Shown here in pieces: positions 1 through 5,271 of a stretch of 12,906 bases of DNA. Source of the DNA: JAYVYM01 sp046593925 (GTDB lineage: Bacteria; Actinomycetota; Actinomycetes; Mycobacteriales; SCTD01); contig JBKJQN010000071.1 of NCBI GenBank assembly GCA_046593925.1, positions 1 to 12,906 on the forward strand, given 5' to 3'. A program made the position numbers and the translations under genes. The notes below the pieces were generated by a model. It searched no databases. It was not told the origin of the DNA and saw only the letters and a list, made by a program, of their open reading frames with translations. Every line of letters starts with the position of its first letter. The first letter of the stretch is position 1.

Positions 1-522
1 TGCGTGTACGACGGGACGCCGCTGCCGGGGGTGACGGCCTCCGTGGGTGCCGACAGGCGGATCCGCCTGACCGGCGACGTGGTCGCTCGCGGGTACCGGC
101 TGCGGCCGGACCTGACGGCGCAGGCCTTCGACGGCCGCACGTACCTCACCGGCGACGTCGGCAGGCTCGACGGCGACCGCGTCGTGGTGGAGGGCCGGGC
201 CGACGACCTTGTAGTGACCGGCGGTGAGAAGGTCGCGCCGCTGGCGGTGGAGGCCGCGCTCGCCGAGCACCCGGGGGTGCGCGAGGTGGCAGTCGTCGGT
301 GTGCCCGACGATGACTGGGGGCAGCGCGTGGTGGCGCTCATCGTCCCCGCCGGCGCGGGAATCACCCTCGGGCAGGCGCGCACGCATGTCGCCGCTCGGA
401 TATCGCGGGTCGCGGCCCCGCGTGAGCTGCGTCTCGTTGACGCGCTTCCGCTGCTCCCGTCCGGGAAGATCAACCGAGCCGCCCTGGTTGCCTGGGGTAC
501 GGACGAGGACGGACGGCGATGA
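1..522 (+). CDS. menE: o-succinylbenzoate-CoA ligase MenE, C-terminal part (5' end outside window)
   Basis: The frame is open from the first base and ends at TGA 520-522, giving 173 visible residues of an adenylate-forming enzyme. MenE activates o-succinylbenzoate to its CoA thioester with ATP in menaquinone synthesis, in the cytoplasm. Visible family motifs are TGD (about residues 50-52), the hinge region GRADDL (65-70) leading into the C-terminal lid domain, and PLLPSGKINR (150-159), whose lysine (about 156) is the catalytic Lys of the lid. The ATP-binding core lies outside the window. The motifs alone say only acyl-CoA synthetase family; the assignment to MenE rests on the overlapping menA and nearby menG. 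The stop overlaps the menA start (ATGA), so the two are probably translationally coupled. Confidence 0.85.
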   Translation, partial: CVYDGTPLPGVTASVGADRRIRLTGDVVARGYRLRPDLTAQAFDGRTYLTGDVGRLDGDRVVVEGRADDLVVTGGEKVAPLAVEAALAEHPGVREVAVVGVPDDDWGQRVVALIVPAGAGITLGQARTHVAARISRVAAPRELRLVDALPLLPSGKINRAALVAWGTDEDGRR

Positions 523-1388
523 CGACAGCGGCGCAGTGGACCGAGGGCGCCCGCCCACGCACCCTTCCGGCCGCCTTGTCGCCGGTGCTGATCGGCTCGG
601 GCGCCGCCGCCGCAGCCGACGGCTTCAACCCGGGACGGGCGCTGCTGGCTTTGCTCGTGGCGATGGCCCTGCAGGTCGGCGTGAACTACGCGAACGACTA
701 CAGCGATGGCATCCGCGGCACCGACGCCGACCGGGTCGGGCCGTTGCGGCTCGTGGGTTCCGGCACCTCCGCTCCGCGGTCCGTCCTCATGGCCGCGTTG
801 CTCGCGTTCGGGGTCGCCTCAGCTGCCGGGTTCGTCCTCGCCGTCCTCGCCTCGTGGTGGCTCCTCCTCGTGGGCGCGGCCGCGCTGCTCGCCGCCTGGG
901 GATACACCGGCGGCCGGTCCCCCTACGGCTACCGCGGTTTCGGCGAGGTTTCCGTCTTCGTCTTCTTCGGACTGGTCGCCGTGCTCGGCACGACGTACGT
1001 CCAGGCGGAGCGGTTGACCTGGGCGGCGCTCGGCGGCGGCGTCGCGTGCGGCGCCCTGGCCTGCGCCATCCTGGTGACCAACAATCTGCGCGACATCCCG
1101 ACCGACATCGGCAGCGGCAAGCGCACGCTGGCGGTGGTGCTCGGCGACCGGCGCAGCCGGCTTCTCTACCCGGGTCTGGTCGCGACCGCCTTCGTCGTCG
1201 CCTTGCTGCTCGCCGCGACGTCACCGTGGACGCTGCTCGCGCTGCTCGCCGCGCCGCTGGCCCGCGGGCCGGTCGGGCTCGTCCGCCGGGGGGTGCTCGG
1301 CCGCGACCTGGTGCCGGTGCTGCGAGACACCGGCAAGCTCCAGCTCGCGTACGGCGCCCTGCTCGCCGTCGGCCTCTCCCTGGCCTGA
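519..1388 (+). CDS. menA: 1,4-dihydroxy-2-naphthoate polyprenyltransferase MenA
   Basis: A 289-residue UbiA-family membrane prenyltransferase that attaches the polyprenyl chain to 1,4-dihydroxy-2-naphthoate, giving demethylmenaquinone. The first Asp-rich motif is in NYANDYSDGIRGTD (about 56-69, with N57, D60 and D63) and the second in NNLRDIPTDIGSGKRTLA (about 188-205, with D192 and D196). These bind Mg-pyrophosphate in the family. Between and after them are several long hydrophobic stretches, for example around 88-130, 143-160, 168-187 and 215-250, as expected for a multi-helix integral membrane protein. The length is normal for actinobacterial MenA. ATG 519 overlaps the upstream menE stop by ATGA, with only a weak GGACGG upstream, which suggests coupling. 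It supplies the substrate for MenG further along the window. Confidence 0.95.
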   Translation: MTTAAQWTEGARPRTLPAALSPVLIGSGAAAAADGFNPGRALLALLVAMALQVGVNYANDYSDGIRGTDADRVGPLRLVGSGTSAPRSVLMAALLAFGVASAAGFVLAVLASWWLLLVGAAALLAAWGYTGGRSPYGYRGFGEVSVFVFFGLVAVLGTTYVQAERLTWAALGGGVACGALACAILVTNNLRDIPTDIGSGKRTLAVVLGDRRSRLLYPGLVATAFVVALLLAATSPWTLLALLAAPLARGPVGLVRRGVLGRDLVPVLRDTGKLQLAYGALLAVGLSLA

Positions 1389-1399
1389 CCCGCCCACCC

Positions 1400-1475
1400 C
1401 CTCCCCTTCGCCAGTGCACTTCCCCTGAGGGACGTCACTGTTTGGGCCCCCGAAAGCGCTCGAACGAAGGGGAGG
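1400..1475. repeat. Nested inverted repeat in the menA-HNH gap
   Basis: CCTCCCCTTCG at 1400-1410 is the exact reverse complement of CGAAGGGGAGG at 1465-1475, an 11-bp perfect inverted repeat around a 54-nt loop. Inside the loop, CAGTG (1412-1416) pairs with CACTG (1436-1440), and TCCC with GGGA flanking CTGA form a smaller stem. No T-run follows, so it is not a standard intrinsic terminator. It could act as a structured 3' end for menEA mRNA, an RNA element, or a protein-binding site. Confidence 0.6.
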
Positions 1476-1503
1476 CAGCGCCGACCCCGTGGCCGGCGAC
1501 CCG

Positions 1504-1509
1504 TACCTT
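1504..1509 (+). promoter_or_regulatory. Putative -10 box TACCTT of a leaderless promoter
   Basis: TACCTT fits the actinobacterial TAnnnT -10 consensus and ends 6 nt before ATG 1516, the spacing expected when transcription starts at the initiation codon. No clear ribosome binding site lies in front of that ATG, which fits a leaderless mRNA. The -35 is weak (GAC within 1481-1486). Confidence 0.5.
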
Positions 1510-1515
1510 CGGCCC

Positions 1516-1947
1516 ATGGCCACCCTCGACCAGGTCGGTACGCGTGACGGCTGGCGCTGCTGGCTGTGCGACGAACCGGTCGACCCCGGGACGTCGGCGA
1601 ACTCCGACCGGGGCCCCAGCGTTGACTCCGGAGCCAAGAGCAAGAAGCCGGGCACCGACCGGCTTGCACACCGGGCCTGCAACACCAGGAAGGGCGCGGT
1701 CAGGCCGGTGGTGCCCTGGTCCCCGGAGCTGTTCGTCGTCGACCCTGCGCCGATCGTCGCCACCGTTGACCGACTGACCCGCAAGGGCGGCCGCGAGGTC
1801 GTGGCGCGCTGCCCCAGCCGATCGGATGCCGACCGGGCCGCCGAGTGGCTCCTCGACCGGCTGTCGCGGTTCGCTCCCGAGCTCGCGGTGACCACCGAGG
1901 TGGAGGCGGGCGGCGGGCAGTTCCTGCTGGTGCTGCGGGCGCGCTGA
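1516..1947 (+). CDS. Small HNH-like zinc-binding protein, function unknown
   Basis: A 143-residue soluble protein. The N-terminal half looks like an HNH-type treble-clef zinc site: WRCWLC (C15 and C18), then LAHRACNTRKG (about 50-60, with H52 and C55). In HNH nucleases the segment between usually contains a DH pair supplying the catalytic His; here the matching stretch reads PSVDSGAKS, so the Asp is followed by Ser. The zinc frame therefore seems kept but the usual catalytic residue is not visible. The C-terminal half (about 65-143) is an alpha/beta segment I do not recognise. ATG 1516 is preferred over the upstream GTG at 1489 because of the TACCTT box just before it. The stop is separated by 1 nt from the stop of the converging gene. 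It could be a non-catalytic DNA- or RNA-binding relative of HNH enzymes; I cannot assign a role. Confidence 0.75.
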   Translation: MATLDQVGTRDGWRCWLCDEPVDPGTSANSDRGPSVDSGAKSKKPGTDRLAHRACNTRKGAVRPVVPWSPELFVVDPAPIVATVDRLTRKGGREVVARCPSRSDADRAAEWLLDRLSRFAPELAVTTEVEAGGGQFLLVLRAR

Positions 1948-1948
1948 C

Positions 1949-2848
1949 CTAGACCGGCGCGAGCACCTCGAGCTCCACCAACCGGAAGACCGCGGCGCGC
2001 TTCGCCTCGTCGGCTCCGCAGGTGAGCACGTGCGTACTGCCGTCGCCACTGCGGTCGTAGCGCACCACGACGTCGACGGTGGGGCTGCCGTCCAGCCGCA
2101 CCCGCCAGGCGTCCGGCCCGGCGTGCTCCTGCTCGAGCGGCGCGAGGTCATCGCGACCCCACCGGCCGAGCTGCTCCCGTGCGAACCCCTGCGCGGCCTG
2201 CGTCGGGAGCGGCAGGCTGCTGCGGCCCCGCAGATGCCCCGCCGGCAGTTCGCCGGCGGCCAGCCTCTCGATGACGCCGACCACGTCGTCCGCCTCCACC
2301 CGGCCGAGGTACAGGCCATCGGGCAGCACGATCAGGTTGGCGGCGAAGCGGTCGCCGCCGACGTGGCTGCACTCCCAGGTCGTCCGCGGGTGCGCTGCGG
2401 CGAGCGCAATGGCGACGGGTCGGCCACGGGTGGCGCAGCACCGGTCGTGCCGACCGTGTGTGCACACCAGCAGCAGCGGCTCGTCGACCACGTGCCAGCC
2501 CTCGGACGCCGAGTCGTACGGCGGCACCAGCGTGAGCAGTTCGTCGTCGTCGGTGATGTGCCGCGCGAGCACCGTTTCGTCCCCTGGCCGCGAGTTGACC
2601 GCGAAGACCCACCGGCCCTCGCCGCAGTCGATCCCGGCGGGCCGGCGCAGCAGCAGCAGGCGCGCCCGAGCCGTCGCCGCGGTCAGTCGCAGCGCGCGGG
2701 CCACCTCGACCGGCATCCGGCTGCTCGGCACCGACGCGGGTCCCCAGGCGCCGCGGTGCTCGACGAGCAGCCAGCGTTCGACGCGGCTGGCAGTCGCGGC
2801 CATCGGCTCGTCGCGCTCCAGCGATGTCGTCGCGCACCACTCAGTCAT
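1949..2848 (-). CDS. Sucrase/ferredoxin-like family protein (thioredoxin-like, probable Fe-S)
   Basis: A 299-residue protein of the Suc_Fer-like (Apd1-type) family. The hallmark is CTHGRHDRCCATRGRP (about 129-144, with C129, C137 and C138), followed by WECSHVGGDRFAANLIVLP (158-176, with C160 and H162). In yeast Apd1, as I recall, a [2Fe-2S] cluster is held by two Cys (C-x8-C) and two His (H-x3-H). C129 and C138 keep the C-x8-C spacing, but the second His is Asp (D166). The exact role is unknown; a redox or electron-transfer function is the usual inference. I chose ATG 2848 because a good promoter lies just upstream and homology begins after it. The frame is open further upstream through a pentapeptide-repeat linker (a GTG at 2953 is possible). 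It lies 123 bp downstream of the cupin oxygenase and converges on the HNH-like gene. Confidence 0.88.
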   Translation of the reverse strand: MTEWCATTSLERDEPMAATASRVERWLLVEHRGAWGPASVPSSRMPVEVARALRLTAATARARLLLLRRPAGIDCGEGRWVFAVNSRPGDETVLARHITDDDELLTLVPPYDSASEGWHVVDEPLLLVCTHGRHDRCCATRGRPVAIALAAAHPRTTWECSHVGGDRFAANLIVLPDGLYLGRVEADDVVGVIERLAAGELPAGHLRGRSSLPLPTQAAQGFAREQLGRWGRDDLAPLEQEHAGPDAWRVRLDGSPTVDVVVRYDRSGDGSTHVLTCGADEAKRAAVFRLVELEVLAPV

Positions 2849-2855
2849 CGATCCA

Positions 2856-2884
2856 ACGGTACGACGGGTGGGCGCTTTTGGCAG
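2856..2884 (-). promoter_or_regulatory. Putative leaderless promoter of the ferredoxin-like gene
   Basis: On the minus strand CTGCCA (2884-2879, 4 of 6 matches to TTGACA) is followed after 17 nt by TACCGT (2861-2856, TAnnnT type). The -10 ends 7 nt before ATG 2848. There is no clear ribosome binding site, so the mRNA is probably leaderless. This supports the start at 2848 and gives the gene its own promoter besides any readthrough from the oxygenase gene. Confidence 0.55.
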
Positions 2885-2886
2885 GC

Positions 2887-2970
2887 GGGGCACCGGGTCC
2901 AGGGGCACCGGGTCCAGGGGCGCAGGGTCCAGGGGCACCGGGTCCAGGGGCACCGGGTCCAGGGGCGCAG
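2887..2970. repeat. 15-bp tandem repeat (five full units plus a partial) between the oxygenase and ferredoxin-like genes
   Basis: Units begin at 2887, 2902, 2917, 2932 and 2947, with a partial copy at 2962. Type A reads GGGGCACCGGGTCCA and type B GGGGCGCAGGGTCCA. The order is A A B A A B', a 45-bp higher-order repeat. The array fills most of the 123-bp gap and ends at the oxygenase stop codon. On the minus strand, in the frame of both flanking genes, it reads as a DP(V/A)PL pentapeptide repeat. Confidence 0.95.
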
Positions 2971-2971
2971 G

Positions 2972-4171
2972 TCAGCCGACGGCCACCACGACGCCCTCGC
3001 GCAGCAACCGACGGGCGAGCACCAGGGCGTCGGCGTCGTCAAGCCCGCCGACCGCCAGGTTCCGGACGAGGCACGTACCGGCCAGCAATGTCTCCAGCGC
3101 CGTCCGGCAGGACCCCGGTAGCTCGATCACGGACCCGGACAGGTGCAGCGCAAGCCGCTCGCCCGCGTCGCGCAGCTCGACCGGCAGGCCACGCCGGGGC
3201 CGCAGCCCGGTACCCGGCGACAGCGCCGCGAGGGCGGCGGCGGTGGCCAACAGGCCGACCGGCTCGGGCGGTACCGCCCGGGCGAGCCGGGCGCCGACCA
3301 GGGCACGGACCTGATCGGCCGGCAGGTCGGCGAGCCAGGCGGCGGCCCGCTGCAGGAATGCCGGCACGTCCTCGAGCGCGTCGAGAGGGTGAACCGGCAG
3401 CGCGTGGCGGAACGACGCGTCCTGGGCGGCGAGGGTGACGGCGTCACCGAGCACGTCATACCAGGTGGTGGAGAGCACACCGACCGTGAGGTGGACCGAG
3501 TGCTCGTCTGTGGTCAGCGCAGCGTGCACGTAGCCGCGCGGGAGGTAGAGGCAGTCGCCCGCCTCCAGCTCGATGTCGAGCAGCGGCTCGACACTGTCCG
3601 TGACCAGGTGACCGCCCGCCTGCGGCTGCGACGGCAGCGGCAGTACGACGACCGGCTGGTGGACGATCCAGCGCTTGCGACCGCTGACCTGCAGCACGAA
3701 CACGTCGTGGGTGTCGTGGTGGTAGTCGAAGCCCTGCGCGTCGCCCGCCGGGGTGATGTAGGCGTTGCACTGGGTGGCGTGTCCGAGCGCGGCGGCGAGA
3801 TCGCGGCAGAAGCGCCCGACCGGTGGGTGCAGCCGGTGCAGCGACTGCAGGACGAGCGTCGCGCCGCCGGTGTGCTGGGCGCGCAGGGCGTCCGCGTCGA
3901 CCAGGTCGGCAATGCGCCGGTTCCCGGCGGTCGCTGAGCGCAACGGGGCAGGCAGACCGCCGCCCTCGCGGACGGTCCGGAAGAACGGTGTACGCAGGGC
4001 TCTTTCGCCGACCAGCTCGTCGACGTCGTCGACCGACAGCAGGTCGGTGAAGCCGCCCGGCGGCAACTCCTTGGCCCGGGTCAGCAGCGGGCTGCGCGAC
4101 CAGTGCTCGGTGGCGAACTGGGCGGCTTCGACCGCGATGCAGCGCGCCAGGGCCGGGCTGGGGGGGGTCAC
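2972..4171 (-). CDS. JmjC/cupin-4 family Fe(II) oxygenase (RoxA/MINA53-like)
   Basis: A 399-residue protein of the cupin-4 (JmjC-like) family, whose known members are Fe(II)/2-oxoglutarate hydroxylases of ribosomal proteins. The iron site is visible: the HxD part in YHHDTHDVFVLQVSGRKRW (about 150-168, with H151 and D153) and the distal His in LEAGDCLYLPRGYVHAA (about 202-218, with H216). The core jelly-roll covers about 95-235; the C-terminal 160 residues resemble the helical dimer/winged-helix region of this family. GTG 4171 is supported by GGAG six nt upstream on the minus strand. No signal peptide is evident. It lies 75 bp downstream of the 46-residue acidic peptide on the same strand, making that peptide a possible substrate (inference). 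Hydroxylation of a ribosomal protein such as uL16 is the main alternative. The stop TGA is in frame with the downstream ferredoxin-like gene. Confidence 0.9.
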   Translation of the reverse strand: MTPPSPALARCIAVEAAQFATEHWSRSPLLTRAKELPPGGFTDLLSVDDVDELVGERALRTPFFRTVREGGGLPAPLRSATAGNRRIADLVDADALRAQHTGGATLVLQSLHRLHPPVGRFCRDLAAALGHATQCNAYITPAGDAQGFDYHHDTHDVFVLQVSGRKRWIVHQPVVVLPLPSQPQAGGHLVTDSVEPLLDIELEAGDCLYLPRGYVHAALTTDEHSVHLTVGVLSTTWYDVLGDAVTLAAQDASFRHALPVHPLDALEDVPAFLQRAAAWLADLPADQVRALVGARLARAVPPEPVGLLATAAALAALSPGTGLRPRRGLPVELRDAGERLALHLSGSVIELPGSCRTALETLLAGTCLVRNLAVGGLDDADALVLARRLLREGVVVAVG

Positions 4172-4207
4172 AGGGCGCTCCAGGGGAAGGTGGGGAGGGC
4201 GGCAGCA

Positions 4208-4238
4208 GCCACCGCCCGGAGGAATCCCGGGCGGCGGC
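4208..4238 (-). promoter_or_regulatory. Hairpin between the acidic peptide and the oxygenase gene
   Basis: CCGCCCGG (4212-4219) and CCGGGCGG (4227-4234) form a perfect 8-bp stem with a 7-nt loop. Beyond one mismatch it is extended by GCC (4208-4210) with GGC (4236-4238). It begins 8 nt after the peptide stop codon, and no T-run follows on the minus strand. It may be a leaky terminator or an mRNA-stabilising stem that lets the peptide be made in excess of the enzyme. Confidence 0.5.
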
Positions 4239-4246
4239 CGCGGCGC

Positions 4247-4387
4247 TCAGGAGCCGGCCGGATCCGAGCCCGCCGGGTCCGAACCCGCAGGGTCGACCTG
4301 GGTCTCGTTGCTGTCGCCGGAGTCCGAGTCGCCGCCGGGAGCGGTCATGGTCGGGCTCGTCGTGATGTCCTCGTCGCGCAGCGTCAC
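4247..4387 (-). CDS. 46-residue acidic repeat peptide; candidate precursor peptide
   Basis: A small gene not matching any protein I can name. It starts at GTG 4387 behind a strong Shine-Dalgarno GAGGAG (4398-4393, 5-nt spacing) and ends at TGA 4247-4249. The product opens VTLRDEDITTSPTMT, continues through a Gly/Ser/Asp stretch (about 18-30), and ends exactly with DPAGSDPAGSDPAGS (32-46). It has 8 Asp, 2 Glu, 7 Ser and 6 Thr, but no Cys, Lys or aromatic residue. There is no membrane segment or typical secretion signal. The three 15-nt repeats differ at synonymous positions, so the peptide repeat appears to be kept by selection. It is followed at 75 bp by the cupin-4 oxygenase. The leader-plus-repeat shape suggests a precursor modified on Asp, Ser or Pro; this is inference. 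Starts further upstream in this frame lack a comparable ribosome binding site. Confidence 0.7.
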   Translation of the reverse strand: MTLRDEDITTSPTMTAPGGDSDSGDSNETQVDPAGSDPAGSDPAGS

Positions 4388-4436
4388 GCTGTCTCCTCTA
4401 CTGGGTGCGGGCGGCGGTCCCGCCGTCCTGAGGGCC

Positions 4437-4465
4437 ACGTTCCCCCTTGCGCCCGGAGCAAGCAA
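4437..4465 (-). promoter_or_regulatory. Weak candidate promoter for the peptide-oxygenase operon
   Basis: On the minus strand TTGCTT (4465-4460) is followed after 17 nt by GAACGT (4442-4437), which matches only the A and final T of a TAnnnT box. Transcription from here would give a leader of roughly 40 nt before the peptide ribosome binding site. It lies in the 125-bp divergent gap shared with menG. The match is poor, so this is only the best candidate I see. Confidence 0.3.
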
Positions 4466-4500
4466 CTCGCGCGAGACGGGCGGCCGACCCCGGCGGCTGG

Positions 4501-4506
4501 GACACT
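4501..4506 (+). promoter_or_regulatory. Possible -10-like GACACT just before menG
   Basis: GACACT ends 6 nt before ATG 4513 and differs from TAnnnT only in the first base. No ribosome binding site is seen before the ATG. The spacing suggests a leaderless menG transcript, but I see no convincing -35. Confidence 0.3.
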
Positions 4507-4512
4507 GGCCCC

Positions 4513-5208
4513 ATGACGCGCGCCAGCCTCGACAAGGACCCCGCCCAGGTCGCAGCAATGTTTGACGAGGTCGCCGCCCGCTACGACCTGACCAACGCCG
4601 TGCTCTCGCTCGGCCAGGACCGCGGCTGGCGTCGGGCTGTCACCGCCGCGCTCGACCTGCAGCCGGGGGAGCGGGTCCTGGACCTCGCGGCCGGCACCGC
4701 GACGAGCAGCGCCGCGCTGGCCCGCACCCGGGCCGCCGTCGTCGGCTGCGACTTCTCCCTCGGGATGCTCAAGGTGGGCGCCAAGGCCCGGTACGAGGGC
4801 GTCGACCTGGTTGCCGGCGACGCGCTCCGGCTGCCCTTTTGCGACGGCGCCTTCGACGCGGTCACCATCGCCTTCGGCCTGCGCAACACCGCCGACCCCG
4901 ACCTCGCTCTGCGCGAGCTGCTGCGGGTGACCCGCCCCGGCGGCCGGCTGGTCGTCTGCGAGTTCAGCCACCCGGTGTGGGCGCCGTTCCGGCAGGTCTA
5001 CGTCAACTACCTGATGCGGGCGCTGCCGGCTGTCGCCCGCAAGGTCAGCAGCGACCCCGCGGCCTACGTCTACCTCGCCGAGTCGATCCGGGCCTGGCCG
5101 GTGCAGGCCGACCTCGCGGCCGATCTGGCGGTCGCTGGCTGGGGACAGGTCGCCTGGCGCGACCTCACCGGCGGGATCGTGGCCCTGCACCGCGCGGTCC
5201 GTCCCTGA
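4513..5208 (+). CDS. menG: Demethylmenaquinone methyltransferase MenG/UbiE
   Basis: A 231-residue class I SAM-dependent methyltransferase that performs the last step of menaquinone synthesis, C-methylation of demethylmenaquinone. The UbiE/MenG signatures are MFDEVAARYDLTNAVLSLGQ (about 16-35), the SAM-binding motif I VLDLAAGTA (55-63), and RVTRPGGRLVVCEFS (138-152). The C-terminal part (SSDPAAYVYLAESIRAWP, GGIVALHRA) closely follows mycobacterial MenG, as does the N-terminus MTRASLDKDP. That supports ATG 4513 over a GTG start 66 nt upstream. Length is normal. It is transcribed divergently from the acidic peptide gene and lies 93 bp ahead of menJ, with which it shares the quinone pathway. A terminator between menG and menJ is not visible, so partial readthrough is possible. 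Confidence 0.95.
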   Translation: MTRASLDKDPAQVAAMFDEVAARYDLTNAVLSLGQDRGWRRAVTAALDLQPGERVLDLAAGTATSSAALARTRAAVVGCDFSLGMLKVGAKARYEGVDLVAGDALRLPFCDGAFDAVTIAFGLRNTADPDLALRELLRVTRPGGRLVVCEFSHPVWAPFRQVYVNYLMRALPAVARKVSSDPAAYVYLAESIRAWPVQADLAADLAVAGWGQVAWRDLTGGIVALHRAVRP

Positions 5209-5252
5209 CCTCCCCGCTCCCCGTACGACCTGCCCGTACCCGCATCCGCGCC

Positions 5253-5258
5253 TACACT
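5253..5258 (+). promoter_or_regulatory. Putative -10 box TACACT of the menJ-nuo promoter
   Basis: TACACT fits the actinobacterial TAnnnT consensus well. The -35 is weak: CTGCCC at 5230-5235 with a 17-nt spacer. Transcription would begin near 5265, close to the GTACGTAC palindrome (5261-5268) and just before the Rex-type operator, leaving a leader of about 37 nt with a good ribosome binding site. Confidence 0.55.
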
Positions 5259-5271
5259 CGGTACGTACGCT

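Noticed and set aside
224..1777. Long plus-strand Arg/Pro-rich open frame
   Set aside because: It runs out of frame across menE, menA and the HNH-like gene, and its composition is typical of a frame-shifted GC-rich shadow.
1948..1948. Terminator between the converging HNH-like and ferredoxin-like genes
   Set aside because: The two stop codons are one base apart and I see no hairpin with a T-run at the junction.
2887..2970. CRISPR array or integration-site repeats
   Set aside because: Units are directly adjacent with no spacers, are only 15 bp, and have no cas, integrase or tRNA gene nearby.
2824..3438. Plus-strand open frame that reads the tandem repeat as collagen-like GAPGP repeats
   Set aside because: It lies antisense to the oxygenase and ferredoxin-like genes, which have clear family motifs. 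The 15-bp unit is open in all frames, so the collagen look is a by-product.
4447..4512. Earlier GTG start for menG
   Set aside because: Family homology begins at MTRASLDKDP (4513), and the upstream 22 residues are low-complexity.
4388..4558. Upstream extension of the acidic peptide to a 103-residue product
   Set aside because: The extra part overlaps the divergent menG start, is Arg/Pro-rich unlike the rest, and lacks a ribosome binding site, whereas GTG 4387 has GAGGAG at 5 nt.
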